This document shows, one piece after another, positions 12,239 to 25,219 of a stretch of 64,000 bases of DNA. How positions within the stretch are numbered: position 1 is the first letter of the stretch; each line of letters opens with the position of its first letter. A program made the position numbers and the translations under genes. This DNA comes from Leucaena leucocephala (taxonomy: Eukaryota; Streptophyta; Magnoliopsida; Fabales; Fabaceae), in contig CM073550.1 of NCBI GenBank assembly GCA_037074615.1, positions 12,046,001 to 12,110,000 of the forward strand, given 5' to 3'. Under the pieces are notes generated by a model, which was not told where the DNA came from, searched no databases, and worked only from the letters and a program-made list of their open reading frames with translations.

Positions 12239-15200
12239 TGTAATGACTATAGGAATTTTCTTGTAATGAAACATTTTAATGCAATATAGATATATTTTCT
12301 TGAAGTACAATTACAAGAGAAAGTGGCTAGCTGAGTGGTTGGAGACAGGAGAGTTGAGCAAGAAGTTCCATGTTTGAATCCCAGTATCTGCAAAGGTGGG
12401 ATTTTATTTTTTTTAGACATGTGAAATTACCAAAATGACCCTTTGCCCATTTCTTTTTATCAGCACACTTCCTTCTCCCATTTTCTTCGGTGGAGAGCGA
12501 GAGGGAGCAGAGAAAATTGTAGGGAAGCTTCGAGACATTGTTGGTACTATAGCTGCTATCATTATCTGTCACCTAAGCTATGGTTATCGGTGACGAGTTA
12601 CTCCGCTGTCATGGTGCCTTCTGGGCTCGTAGATCTTGACTGGTAGCACAATCTCTTTCTCATTCTAGTTCAAACTGCGTTGTCAAGCCTACAGTGTTGG
12701 GAGCAATCGCTATCGGGCTATCTATAGCTCTCGCCATTAGGGTTACTGTCGTTAGTGACTATTTTTGTCACTGTGGTCTTTTACATTTTTAGATCTTGGC
12801 GGTGGAATCCTTTCTTTCATTTGGTTCTATATAGAGTGACGTGCTGCTGTCATTGTACACCATTATTATTCTAAATTAAGAGCTTGGGGGGTTGAAGCTC
12901 TCCTCTCTTTCCCTCTATTCAGTTCAATCACTCTGTCATCGTAAGAGCTTCATTATTTCTACTATGTGCTTATGTGTGCAAATCGCTCTATGTGTGACTG
13001 AGAGAAGAGAAGGAGAAAGAAGCAACGTCTGACGCCTTGCTACTGCAAAAAAAAACCACCATGTGTGGTGTGGCAAGTTCCCTCCGACTTGCTTCTTCCT
13101 ATATACCGTGAACTTCAGCCATGAGGGGAGTGTTGCAAATTGGTCGATAGGAGCTCGCTATTTTTCTGTGTAGCCAATGTCCCATGCTCTTACTACCATT
13201 GAACCCATTCTCTAATGCATTTGATTGTGTGGTATGTTTGAAGCTCTCTGCCCTTTTATGTCGTATGTGCATAGTTAGATTAATAAGTGTTTTGATTTGC
13301 TATATTTGAATCTTTTTGTGCACGGGAAGGAAGGAGAATTGGAAGTTATGTGTTGGTATTAAATGGAATGTGATTAAATCAAGAGTTTGCAAGTTATGAG
13401 TTGAGTTTATGTGCTATAGTTCACTGGGAGTTGCGTGTGTGAGTGATTGCTATTTTTGTCGTGCTGCTTTATGGCGTGGGCGGTATGTATATATGAGTAT
13501 ATATGCTTATAAATGAGCTGCTTTCATGGCTTACTGTTTGGAAAAAAATGGAGAAGATGATGATGTAAAATTGTTGGAAAATTTGTGGGAACAATCAGAG
13601 AAGAGTTAGGAGCTTAGTTTGTTTTTATATGGATTGATATTTGGAACAATTGTTGAGGTATGGGTGCTGTGCTGAATGGAAGAATATGGAATTTGATAAA
13701 GATTTTGAAATTTAATATGGTTGTAAAGTTTGGAATGTTCAAGTGTTAATAAGCATATATGAGATTTATTGTGGTTGTATTAAATAAATGGTATTAGGTA
13801 CAAAAGATATGAATGGTATTCATTGTCAGAGTATTTTATTTTTAGAAAAATCTAAGAAAGTAAGGAGAGAGTGCTATTTTGAAGCTTAGAGCTGGAGTAA
13901 GCTGTATTTGAATATTAAATATGAATGAATAACGTCCCTTTAAAATAATATTTTCACTAATGAATTGTTATTTAAAATATTATATTTAAAGTGTTAAATT
14001 TGAAATATGATTTTCTAAAGACATGGTTATATGATTTGATAGTTGTGAATTATATTATTAGTGTTTCCTTTCACTTGGTTCATTATATGATTATGCTTAT
14101 GTATAAAAACGAATGACAAAAAGTTTTGAAAAAGACTTTGGTAAACGTTATACGAAATTGATTTTCTTGAAGAAATACTTTTATGTAAATTTTACTATGG
14201 GAATAATTATTCCATATGAAATGAAGAAAACCTTTGATAATTTATTTTGATGTTCAAGTGGGGGTTTCATAATTATGAAGTTATTTTAGTGAAAATTGTT
14301 GCATTGAAAGGTGTGGTGATTATTAAATGGAAAATGGACTCCACACATGCTGGAAAAGTTTTTAGAAATGACTGAATACGGAACGCTGGTTACTAATAGC
14401 AATGCTGTTAGTCCTTGGTGTACCATGGTTAAACCTGAACTCGATAGATATTCGTGAGTCTTGTACTCGCGCTAATTATTCATGGGATTTATTCTCGAGC
14501 ATGTTTCTCGTAGGTCTTATACATGCGCCTATTATTCATGGGTCTCATACCTGCGCTTGTTTCATGGCCTCATGCTACGCTTGGTTATTTACCCCTGTAG
14601 ACTGTGTGTCTACTCTGTTTTCTTGGCCTTGAGCTGCTAGATTGATTAGTTATCCTCATGAACTGTGTGTCCACTCTTGTATTCGTTTTGTTGAAGTTCT
14701 ACGAAAAAAAGATTGTTTCTAAATGATTGTTTTAAATGAATTTCCTAAAATAAAATGTGTATTGTAATATTCGTATTTAATTACCAAATGTTATGATTTG
14801 CATTTAAAAATGTTGAAATGGTTTATTTTCGCATTTTAAATTATATTTTTGGGGCGTTATTCACAAGTAAATTATTTTAGCTTTAGATAGTACATTTGAT
14901 CCTATTCCTCTAACTGAGCAATGAAAGGCCTTACGTTCAATTCGAAGCGTTGATTTTTGGCATATTTACTTTTGATGTAATTATAATTTCTGAAATATTT
15001 GTATTATTTTGTTTGAAGCTTAGATTCTCTACCTAGTTTATAGACAAGATTTTGGTTATTTTGGAAATATTGCATGTGATTTGAAATATTCACAGTCTAT
15101 TGTAGGATTGTCGAAAGGTCAGTTATACAAAAAAGATCTGCCAAAATTTCTACAGATGACTTGCTTTTTGATAAAAATGTAATATATTATGATTATTACT

Positions 15201-15289
15201 TTAAATGTTTTATTTATAGTTTTAGGCTTAAGAAATATGAATTTATTCATATTCTATGCCAATCACGGTTCAAATTTTAGGACGAAACA
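12239..15289 (+). repeat. Element A 3' LTR
   Basis: Begins TGTAATGACTATAGG and ends GGACGAAACA. It is collinear with 4281-7337 across its length, including the tRNA-like segment (12321-12393), a long mid-LTR stretch with AATGGAAGAATATGG, and the minisatellite zone at 14440-14570. It abuts a receptor-kinase fragment at 15290. Confidence 0.9.
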
Positions 15290-15775
15290 TGAACGTCTGG
15301 CTAATAGGAGGGTGAGTAAGGAATATGTGTATAGTTTTGGAATTGTTACTTTGGAGATCACTTGTGGAAGAAACTCCATAAACCACAACGCTCCAGAAAA
15401 TGAAATAAGCATAGTGAATTGAGTATATGATCTCTATGGAAGCTAAGTGAGAGAATTCTTGAAGCGGTTGATGCAAGACTCCAAGATTTCGACCAAGATC
15501 AAATCAAATGCTTGATGATTGTTGGGCTATAAGGTAAGCAATTAACGTGCTTATATTTGAAGCTCCATTTCCTGGTCTTTCTTTAAGTTATCCTGAACTC
15601 AAATATCCTGAACTTCCTCCCACTTCCTCCAGGGGTAATCATCTTCTTCAATTCCATCCAAAACTAATGTTTCAGAGGTATAAGTCAAAACCAAAACTTA
15701 ACATTTACTTCCAACGCAAACTCCTCTTGTTTTAATGCAACTTCTCATAATGTTTCGCCAACCATGTCGCTATAA
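15290..15775 (+). pseudogene. L-type lectin receptor kinase fragment 2
   Basis: Begins inside the kinase domain: RRVSKEYVYSFGIVTLEITC corresponds to the family's kinase subdomain VIII-IX segment. It continues through the region equivalent to fragment 1 (RILEAVDARLQDFDQDQIKC) to the C-terminal tail near 15770. In-frame stops (TGA at about 15420, TAA near 15530), a deletion where fragment 1 reads LWCAHPDHKN, and frameshifts show that it is dead. It resembles 1-449 closely, so the two are duplicates. The 5' half of the gene is missing, the break coinciding with the edge of element A. Confidence 0.8.
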
Positions 15776-18700
15776 TACGCAAAAAAAAAAAAAAAATCTG
15801 GCTCCTGTAAATTTGTTGACGGTATATATGAGTTGCAGTAATTTAAAGTATTTAAAAATGTTATAAATAAATAATAATAACAGAAACCGCAATGATAACA
15901 GCAGCAACAACAATAATATATATAACGCTAGAATTCCACCTATATGGTATAAATTTAAATTGTTTTGAATGAATGGGTAATCGATTGGTTAAATTTTATG
16001 ATATATGATTGATCAATAAACCAGACTCAAAAACTAAAGAAACAGTGCTAGCTAGACTATTCTGTGTGTGTATATATATATATATAACACATTGAGTATT
16101 GATTGGTTTTTCTTTATTTTTTTGTCTTTGACCCTGTCTCTCAACCTTGTTCCGAACTAGACATTGGAGAAGAAATTAATTAAAGATCCTGTGTGCTTTA
16201 TAGGTTTGTTCGCGCCAATTAATTATACTCTTACAATCTTATAATACTAAATTCAATTAAAAATAGATATAAATAAATCTAACTTAATAGTTTCAATTCT
16301 TTTGTCCGTAAATCACAATCAATAATCCTAATACTTTCAATTTCTTTATCTATAAGTCACAAATAATAATCTCAATTAGTAATGATACTTTGATCGTTAA
16401 GAGATTTTCAGCACTACTTTATTAATTACTATTATGGGGTTCAAAATCTTTTAAAGATTAAAGCGGGGACTCAAAATCTTTCAAAAATTAAATTTTTAAT
16501 TTTTAGTCATAATAAAAATTTATAATAATTATAAATAATTAATTAATTATAATTTTTTTTTACTCTTCGTGCAACACACCGGAGAAATATGAGACAAAAA
16601 ATGAACCAGTGATTTAGAGTAATAATTACTGCACAGAGAATCATATATATTCACAGATCCTTTGAATCATTGCAAAGTATAAAATTTTGAAACCCAAATG
16701 ACATTTGGCCACCTGAACAAACTGCTGAGGCAAAAGCCTACTATTTAAACGAATCGAACATCCACCACCAATTATCCAATCTAGATTCTCCGTGAAGTAT
16801 AATACAATCCCACCATGTTTACAAATATTTTTCCAGATGAAAAGATGATGTGGACTTGCCGCCAGAATTATAATATGATGGCTTCCAATAATTGATTATG
16901 TTTTCACTTATAATTGTATGGTAAAAGGAGTCATCTTGATCTCGATTAAGATAAATTAGGCACTTATTTATAACAAATTAAGGAAACTAGAGTTCGAGCG
17001 GATAGTGGTTGATCTTGATGATTTCTGGACACAAATTCCACCATTAAACTTATTTTTAAGCCTATATTAGCCTAAGATAAGGGCCCAAATCTAGGAGGAC
17101 AGAATTAGAACCTTTTTTCAAAAATTTCTGTACTAAAAAAAATTATTAGAGCACATTCCCCAATAAATTTTCACCACAACAAGCGTCAATTTAGTAAAAC
17201 ATAGAGTTTTGAATTTTAGAACAAAATTAGGATTATAATAGATTCATTTCAACCAGTTTAGAGTTCTAGCAGTTGCAGTTCATCCCTGTGGAGAAAAATG
17301 AGCAAACTAGAGTTCATGTTGATGATGTGTACTTATTGCTTGGATCATTTGCTCCTGTTAGAGCCTTGTATGGCTAGCTTTGTCTGAACTGAGTCATGGA
17401 TTAGAGCATGTTTAAACCATTTATTTGAGTTTAATATTATAATTTATTTATTTAATCTTGGAATTTATAGCCTATTTAATGCTTGAACAGTATTAAATAT
17501 GAAATTTAGATAATTTTTGTTAGCCTTGGAAAATGAAATCTTAATTGAATGGTTGGCTTGGATAGTACTACTACGCTCACAAGCAATGGAATTCGTTTAT
17601 CATGTGTCGTCTCAGTGCAGTGGGGTCCGTTTGTCATTCTGATTTTTGTACCCGAACATTTTCCGCGGTCTAAAATTCTTGGGATAAGATGTATATATAT
17701 CTAAAATATTTGTTTAAGTTAAAATATTTAATAATATATTTAGTATTTTAAAATATTTTTAAGTGTTTAAAACATCCTAAATTTTTTTACCTTGGTATTG
17801 GATACATTAAAAAAGATTTAGATTAGATGTTAAACGCAATTGAAAAAAATATTTTAGGATGATATATTTATCAAAAAATATTTTTAGATACGTGATATAA
17901 TTTAAAAATATTTTAAGATACTAAATGCATAAAATTCATAAAATATTTTAGGATATTTGATACACTTATAAAAAATATTTTAAAATATTATAGGCTCCTT
18001 AATCTGAAATTCTTTTATGCTTCACTTATGCAGTTATGCTTATAAAGGAAACCTAAGATAACACACCCAAAATAACACAACTAAAAAAATGTCAAGAATA
18101 ACTCAACAAAGCTAAAAACCGCTATTTACCATGAAGGGAAAAGATTAGAAAAATATTTACATTAAGTTCTTATATCTTAAATTATCTTATCCAGCTTTAT
18201 CATATGTACTTTTTTATATGGATTTAAGTTAAATAAAAATTTAAAAATATAAAAAAAGAACATGTGGTAATGTGTAAATAAAAAATTTAACATAATAGAT
18301 GTAAAGAGCTTGATGTAAACATTGCCTAAAAAATTTTAAAAAAATAACAGTGAAATATATGAAATTAAGCCTTTGCAGATGAGATAACTTCCTAATTTAA
18401 TCAAAAAATAGTCCTTAAATTACTAAAATATTGAGTTATATATCTAGGTTCTAGAACCAACTTCTAGTAGGAATAATATTTTACTCACATTGTATTACTT
18501 GTGGCATTTATATAATCAGTTCCTTAATGCCTTTGCTATTTTGGGAATAGCAATGGAGTTTTTTTAATCAAATTCTGACTCTTTTTCAGGTTTCTTGCAA
18601 GCACTTCAATCCTTTACGACATGAATTACAGGATACTTTCGTAAAAAGTAAATTAAACAAATTACCATCAAAACATCAACTTATTACAATCTAATTGAAT

Positions 18701-19473
18701 TATTGACAAAACATAGAACATATATAAATATCCAAGATAACTCTTTCAACTTACAATGCCAATCATAGAAATGAAAACAAAAAATAACATTACACACCAA
18801 GTGCTTATTTAGATTTGCAATGGCAGAACATATTTATGTAATTTAAGACAAGACTCATCTCACATACTTACCTCGTAAATCATAAAATTATGATTGAAAA
18901 GGTGACTTACGGCTTTAAATTAAATTGTCAATCCAAATAAGCACAAACAAAATGAAATTGATCACCATGAAAAGCCAATGGTCATGGGTTGGGTTATATA
19001 GAACCAATAATCCCCTTCTTGCTGTTTGTTGACTTGTGATTTTACTCAATTAATTTAGCTAATTAAAAAGAAATTGTTATAGCCGTCTTCCAATGAAATT
19101 ATAACTCACTCTTAATTATATTAACTGATTTCTTAGACAATTAATTTGGATGTATTCATTTGTACAGCTCTCAATATATAGTTATATGGGCCTTTTAGGT
19201 ATACTCCAATCCTAATCGCGAATTAGACAAAAATCTGAACCCACATTGATGAATCATATGAACAATTTGACTTTTCTTTTCCAAAACAAACCCTAATCCT
19301 CCAAATACATACCTTAATGATCGCCAAGCACTGGGAAGGAAAATAAATTTAGATTCAATCAAACAATGTCCAAACCCGAAATGAGAAAAATAAACAAAGA
19401 AAAATACAAAATACAGTTCAACAAAAATAAATATTATTAAGAAATAGAGTACGAATCCAAACAAATTGTAATA
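15776..19473. other. AT-rich intergenic region
   Basis: No exon-like reading frame found. It contains an A17 run at 15780-15797, a short (TA)n run at 16072-16085 and a stretch at 17690-17990 in which AAAATATTTTARGAT-type motifs recur irregularly. The last few hundred bases are presumably 3' flank of decarboxylase copy 1. Confidence 0.5.
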
Positions 19474-20058
19474 TCATGGAATCAACATCTTGTGAACAGC
19501 ACAAGCACAATTCTCAACACCAATATCCTCAGCAACGCAAGGAGGCTCCATTTGCCTATTATTGTCTTGGAACCAAGCTGACCGATTCTTCACAAATTCA
19601 CTCACAAATGAGTCCAACATTTCCAGAGACACATGTTGCATCACCACGACGTGTGATACATTCCCTTTGTTAGCCAAGCTCCACTTACGAGCAAATTCAT
19701 CATCTTGAGGTCTCTCAAACACCACGGTGTTGCTAAACTTGTTTAGAAAGGCTCCGATTCCATGGCGTCTCAAGTGATCTCGAAGATGGACCGCCTTCTT
19801 GATGCAGTCTTGAACTTCTTGTTGAAGACCATTGGTGCCTTTCTTGTTGAGAGCATACCAAATGAAGATGGGAGCATGGCCAGATCTACTTCCTGAGATG
19901 GTGGTGTCTTTTGAAGCAATGTATTCTACTTCCCTTGAGATAAAATCAATGTATTTTGAACGAGTTATAATAATGCCACAAGGAATTGGACAGCCGAGGA
20001 ACTTGTGGCCTGAAATAGTTATGCTTCCAATAGGTTTCTTGAAAGAAATTTCAGGTGC
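19474..20058 (-). pseudogene. Exon 5 of decarboxylase copy 1 (PLP-lysine exon)
   Basis: Begins after the acceptor ..AACAG with APEISFKKPIGSI and runs 194 codons to TGA. SGHKFLGCPIPCG contains the lysine that binds pyridoxal phosphate. SGSRSGHAPIF and NTVVFERPQDDEFARKW are further family blocks, and the C-terminus reads VENCACAVHKMLIP. There is no internal stop. It stays open although the gene is split upstream, which suggests recent disruption or continued expression of a shortened transcript. Confidence 0.88.
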
Positions 20059-20553
20059 CTGTTCATTCAGCATGTGATGTATTAGGATATTAGTATCACA
20101 ATTTTTTCATCCATGTATCAAGTCGCTCATCATCACAAGAGATATGAGAAAAGTGGGCACTGGTTTTGAGCACCGAAATCTGAACCTCACAGATATAATC
20201 TTGAGGGTCCATATTTAATATTTTAATGTATGCAAAATCTAAAATGAAGATAATACCTTAATTGTCACTTTTCTCAAAAACTATTTTTTATTTAAAAATC
20301 ATCAACTGAAAATTTTAAATTTGAATTGTTGAAACTATGCACGGTGTAGATCTCGCCATAATGATGATGCTCATTACAGTTGAAACTCGTTCCAAGAGAA
20401 ATGTGTGGGAGTGTGTAGGTGGGTGGGTATATGTGTTGAACAATAATATTAATCTCCATTATAAACTAAAGGTGCAATATCAAATATATTGATGGTTTAT
20501 TATTTTTCCATTCTTGGTAATTTACTTTTAGTTTTGTGTTACAATGTTAGTTT

Positions 20554-20587
<34 letters not shown>

Positions 20588-20613
20588 AATTTCATTTAAT
20601 CTGTTATACTTAC

Positions 20614-20750
20614 TCCAACATCAAAAGGTAGCATCACTCCAAATAGTGCGGCATCACAATGAATGTAGAATCTATCTTGAGTGAAACCACAATCCTCAAG
20701 TGATTGTAGTACAAGATCAAGGTCATCAATGGCTCCCTTTAATGTGGTCC
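20614..20750 (-). pseudogene. Exon 4 of decarboxylase copy 1
   Basis: 137 nt, acceptor TTGTAG and donor GTAAGT. It encodes TTLKGAIDDLDLVLQSLEDC and FYIHCDAALFGVMLPFD. The histidine in IHCD lies in the PLP-site region of group II decarboxylases. A (TA)n run of about 30 bp (20556-20584) lies just beyond the donor in intron 4. Confidence 0.85.
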
Positions 20751-20876
20751 CTACAAAAGACAACCCCATTCATGGTTATACATATATATGCGGATATGAC
20801 TGTGTTGGCACACACAGATATATATATATAGATAGATAGATATATATAGAGAGAGAGAGTAGCAAAAACAGAAGAC

Positions 20877-21059
20877 CTATGTTTAGGTTGATTATGGCAG
20901 GCTTGTCCTTGTTTGCAATAAGTGACTCCTTTAGTTCGTTGTAGTCCATCTCACCTGAGATTGAAGTCCCAACTACCACACACTTGACTCGAAGAAGTCT
21001 TGCTGCTTTCAACACTGAATAATGTGAGTCCCGTGATGTGTAAACAATTCCATCGGGAT
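20877..21059 (-). pseudogene. Exon 3 (3' part) of decarboxylase copy 1
   Basis: Encodes DGIVYTSRDSHYSVLKAARL through DKPAIINLNIG and ends at donor GTCTTC. Its 5' end is the target duplication at the edge of solo LTR B; the first 16 nt of the exon lie on the other side of the LTR at 24372-24387. Confidence 0.85.
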
Positions 21060-21611
21060 TGTCACGTCCCAAAATTTGACCGTGACCGGCACGGAATATG
21101 AATAGTTTCATATTCCGGAAGCCTAGAATCTCAAATACAACGTTTAAAGTTTCCATAACATTTTTCAAAATAAACATAATCTTTTCTAAGGTCTATGTGG
21201 AGCATTTACCTTTTTATCAAAATAACCCAAGTACTTAATAAAGATTTAAATCAATCTTGTTCGAAAACAACGCTTCGGATCTACGACGAGGCTCTTTACT
21301 GCTCAGCGGGAGGATTAGGGTCACCTGCACTATCTGAAGCCAAATAATCTACTCGTGAATAACGTCCCAAAAACATGATTTAAAAGAATGCGGAAAATAA
21401 ACAATGCATAATCATCTTAAAAATGTATTTTCTTAACACTTCATAATCTAATGCAAACCTTTTCATAAACATTTGTATTTCAGGGGAAATAACCGTATGA
21501 ACTAACTGTTTCAAATAACTCATTCAACACAATCTTTTCATAACCATGATCTTTCTGTAGGACTTCAACAGAATAAAAACAGACGTGGACACACAGTCCA
21601 CGAGGGTAACT

Positions 21612-21798
21612 AACCATTCTGGTGGCTCGAAGCCACTAACTGTCGCGAGAATGAATCCCACGAAATAATTCTGGTGGCTATGCCACAAACTATCGCGAGA
21701 ATAAATCCCACGAAATAATTCTGGTGGCTCAAGGCCACAAACTGTCGCGAGAACGAATCCCACAAAATAATTCTGGTGGCTATGCCACAAACTGTCGA
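21612..21798 (-). repeat. 50-bp hairpin minisatellite in solo LTR B
   Basis: On the minus strand, about 3.5 units of 50-52 bp, each holding GTGGC...GCCAC stems with different loops, followed by GTGGGATTCRTTCTCGC. Same array as in element E, so B belongs to the E-type subfamily. Confidence 0.85.
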
Positions 21799-24220
21799 GC
21801 TCGAGTACCAAGGTGCACCAAGGACTAACAGTACTGCTGTTAGCAACCAGCGTTCTGTATTCCATCCTAAAACGTTTTCATCATGCGTGGGGTCCTTTTC
21901 ACATATAAAGATCTCAATCGTTTCAAAATATCATAATCATTGATAAAGTCACTTTGAATTTCTGTTACCCCAGCATGAACATACAAAATCAAGTTACTGT
22001 AAAAACATATGCAATTCACAGAGGAATATTTCATGAATAACATCAGTTCACTGTCAAATCTTTTTTTCTAAAGCTTCTTTATCCATTTTCATGCATAATC
22101 GTAATCTTTTGTAAATTAATCGAAAGAAAATCATTTCTAACGATTTAAACCACAATTTCGTAAAACTTGCTTTTCGAAATCCATATTTGAAATTCATCAT
22201 TTGAAATAACAATGCATTTGAAAATGTAAATTTGTAGGGAACGTTATTCACTCACCTGGAATACTCCACTAACTGACTCTTTCTTTTAGCTATAGAATAT
22301 CATTCTCCCCTTTTATTATTTTTCTCCACGATTTCTGGAAATAAAATGTTCCATCAATGATTACTGTGCATCTCTTTAATACCGAAGACTATTTTCACTA
22401 TATAATACTTGAAGTATAAAAACCACAACCTTTAACTATGAAAACTTTCAAACCTTGCAACCACAATAAAATTGACTAATCTTTACCCAGTTATGTCTAT
22501 TTGTCCTTATCCCTTATTCCATCATACTTACTGAACATCCATAGACAAATAAATTCATCACACTTCTCAAACTCCCTATTACATAAAGAAATGAGGTTCA
22601 CTTTTTCCATACCAAGTACTTTCGATTTAATACCATTACTGCAAGATATTTACATACTCATTAACTTCCAATAGCTTCCCAATTCATTTACACATACCTG
22701 AAAATCAACAGAAATTCCCATCTTCCCTTCAAGGTCATTTACATTACACACTTAATTCAAATTCCACTTAAGACCAAACTATTCTCCAATTTCTTCTTTC
22801 ACAAAATTCATCCATAATACCATGACATCTCATATCAATTGCTAATTTCATTACCACTTTTACTTATCATCTAAACCTCAACTTTATATATATAAATATC
22901 AACCAAGATCACAAGTTACGTACATACATGTACAGCAACAACAGCACCAAGTATAATTTATTGTCCAACTCCTCATGACAACAGCAGCCCATGCATATAT
23001 ATATATATATATATATTCTATACAATTCAGTGATCAAACAGCAGCTTCAATGCTTACTAATTTCGTTCTGTTAACGATCATCATATATATATAAGCATAT
23101 TCTGTTTAAATTCACAGCAGCGCCAGTGTCTCACACACATATCCAAACAGCAGCCTATATATACTTATCTACAGCAGCAACATTCACACAACAATTGAGG
23201 AAGGAAGCTCCAAAACTTACCACGCACGGTCTCAAATCCATGGAGATTTCCTCAACTCAAGCATCCACAATTCTTTCTCAATCCAAAGGACCAAGCCAAA
23301 CTGCCGTAACACCCATACAGCAACAGACTTCTATTCCTCTTTCCTCACGGTTCACCCACGCACAACAAAGCATACATGGCCTATATATACATATATCCAT
23401 AAATACTATTTCCAGAACCAGCACTAAACGTACATAGCAACAGTTTAAATGTACACAGCACTAAAAGTTACATTGAAATGGCGGTGTTGGCAATCACTTA
23501 GGAACATTGACAGCAACAGAGCCCAACCAGAAAAAGAAGAACTTACATCAAGATTTCAATAATTATAGCAACAGTTTAAACATGAAGAATCGCCACAATG
23601 ACCCACACCCCAGAATTTCCAAAATCCTAGTGACAGATACAGAGACAGAGTCGGGCACTTACTGGAGTTCGCCATGCTGATTCCAAAGAAGACTCAACTC
23701 TCCATTCACTCTTTTCACCCTCGGCAACCACCTCTATTCCCCCTGCTTCGCCTCTCTGTTTCATTGCTCCCCGTCCTCGCCAACAGAGATGAGGCACGGT
23801 GCCACCACTAGAAATAGAGAAATCCAAAGATGACAGCAACCCCTCAAACAACAGGGGACAGCGCTAATCACAAAGCGGCGACTTAGTGACGCGGAGCCTT
23901 TTGTAAAATTTCCCTGCTCTCACTCTCTCTCGTTGCCACCGACAGGGAATGCGAAAGGAGGAAGAATTATATAGCCCAGAAGAGGAAAAACGTGCGATGG
24001 CTGTCGATGATAGCACAACAATGACACTGGCAAAAGAAAACTCTGATCACACGGTAAAGATGGCGTGACGCTTCTTCCCTACGCTCCTGCTGTGTTCCTT
24101 CTGAGTCGCCGATGGATCAGAGAAAATGGAAGGAAATGGTGGGTACTGCGCAGTGAAAAAGGATAGAGGGATAATATTGAAATTTCACACACCAGAAAAA
24201 AATAAAACCTTTTCCTTTTG

Positions 24221-24292
24221 CAGGCACTGGAGCTCGAACTTGGAACCTCAAAGTTGAATCCACAATGCTAAACCACTCAATTAATATGCTCA
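24221..24292 (-). promoter_or_regulatory. tRNA-like segment in solo LTR B
   Basis: Minus strand: A-box-like TTAATTGAGTGG at 24285-24274 and B-box-like AGTTCGAGCTCC at 24240-24229, about 46 nt apart and 86 nt from the LTR start. A run of seven T follows. It is the most diverged member of the set, but the geometry is kept. Confidence 0.55.
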
Positions 24293-24494
24293 CATTGAAA
24301 TTTCCCGCACAAACATATACATATTCCTTTGCTAAAAGAATTTTATTTATTAAAATTTTAAAGCCATAACAGGGATATAGTTCCCTCCTGTTTGCATGGT
24401 AAATAAATAAACTGATCTTTATAGAATTAAGGTTAATAAGTTTAACAAGCTTAGGATTAAAATTGTATCTGTACTCGAGAATCTAGTTCATTAC

Positions 24495-24726
24495 CCAACT
24501 AAAATCCCTTGGAGATTTCCTTCAGTTCCACCACTAGTAACATATCCCCAGTACTCATTCTTCTCTATTTGCCATAGTTTGGCAAACCAATCAAGTACGC
24601 ACAGCTCAAATGAATTTGAATTAAGCGAATAACTGCTGCCCATAAATGGATCACCAGCATTGTTCAAGTGGAAATTTAGTAACGGCACCAATGCATCGTA
24701 GTTGAATTCTTGATTCGTTGGATAAC
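24495..24726 (-). pseudogene. Exon 2 of decarboxylase copy 1
   Basis: 232 nt with acceptor ATGCAG and donor GTAATG. It encodes GYPTNQEFNYDALVPLLNFH, then NNAGDPF, LDWFAKLWQIEKNEYWGYV and the conserved GGTEGNLQGILV. No defect is visible in this exon. Confidence 0.85.
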
Positions 24727-25219
24727 CTGCATAAAAATACAGTAAAGAGACTACTTTTCAGGTATAGCTCAGCTTATTAGAAATTCAAACTACTAAAGGT
24801 TGATGTTTTCTTCTTCTTTGAATAATTTTGACTTAGATATATTGTTGAAACCTTAGTTCAGTAGATTGATGTCCATAAGAGATTTGACAGGATTTTATAT
24901 TGGTCATCAAGAGGTCAACACAACCCTTCTCTTTTATTCCGATTTGGGAGTACTGGCTATAAAACATAGATAGAGTTTTTTAGTTTTATAGGAGGCTGAT
25001 ATGTTTTTCTGCTCACAATAGTTACCAAGTGAAATTTAAATCACTTGATTAAAAGACTAAATGAAATTAAGAATTGTTTAATTCAATTTAAATTATATAT
25101 AAAATGAAGTAGGTTTTTCTAGGGGCCTGAAATAATGTAGTTGAGGATACAATAGATGAAAAATGTAGATAGATGGGAACAATAAAAGAAAGAATTGTTA
25201 AAGCAAAAGAAAAAATTAC

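Larger units (their letters stand above)
4281..15289 (+). mobile_element. Element A: degenerate full-length Ty3/gypsy LTR retrotransposon
   Basis: An 11.0-kb element with two similar LTRs (4281-7337 and 12239-15289), a tRNA-Met-type primer site after the first and a purine tract before the second. Gag-Pol homology between them is in the order of a chromovirus, with a chromodomain-like end. The flanks are TGAAT (4276-4280) and TGAAC (15290-15294), a 5-bp target duplication with one mismatch, consistent with age. The coding region is full of stops and frameshifts, and the LTRs are visibly more diverged than those of E. It is therefore the oldest complete member of the family in the window. Confidence 0.92.
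21060..24371 (-). mobile_element. Solo LTR B in exon 3 of decarboxylase copy 1
   Basis: A single 3,312-bp LTR in minus orientation. On the plus strand it starts TGTCACGTCCC (the LTR end reversed) and finishes AAGCCATAACA (the LTR start reversed). The flanks are a perfect 5-bp duplication, GGGAT at 21055-21059 and 24372-24376. There is no primer site, coding region or second LTR, so it is a solo LTR left by recombination between the LTRs of one element. It carries the E-type hairpin minisatellite (21612-21798), the conserved hairpin at 21584-21602 and the tRNA-like segment near its start. Confidence 0.93.

Noticed and set aside
19195..19464. 89-codon Phe-rich minus-strand frame downstream of decarboxylase copy 1
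   Set aside because: AT-rich 3' flank read in a chance frame; biased composition, no domain.
23126..23437. 103-codon plus-strand frame inside solo LTR B
   Set aside because: Antisense to the LTR, in a CAGCAGC/ATATAT low-complexity zone, absent as a frame from other LTRs.
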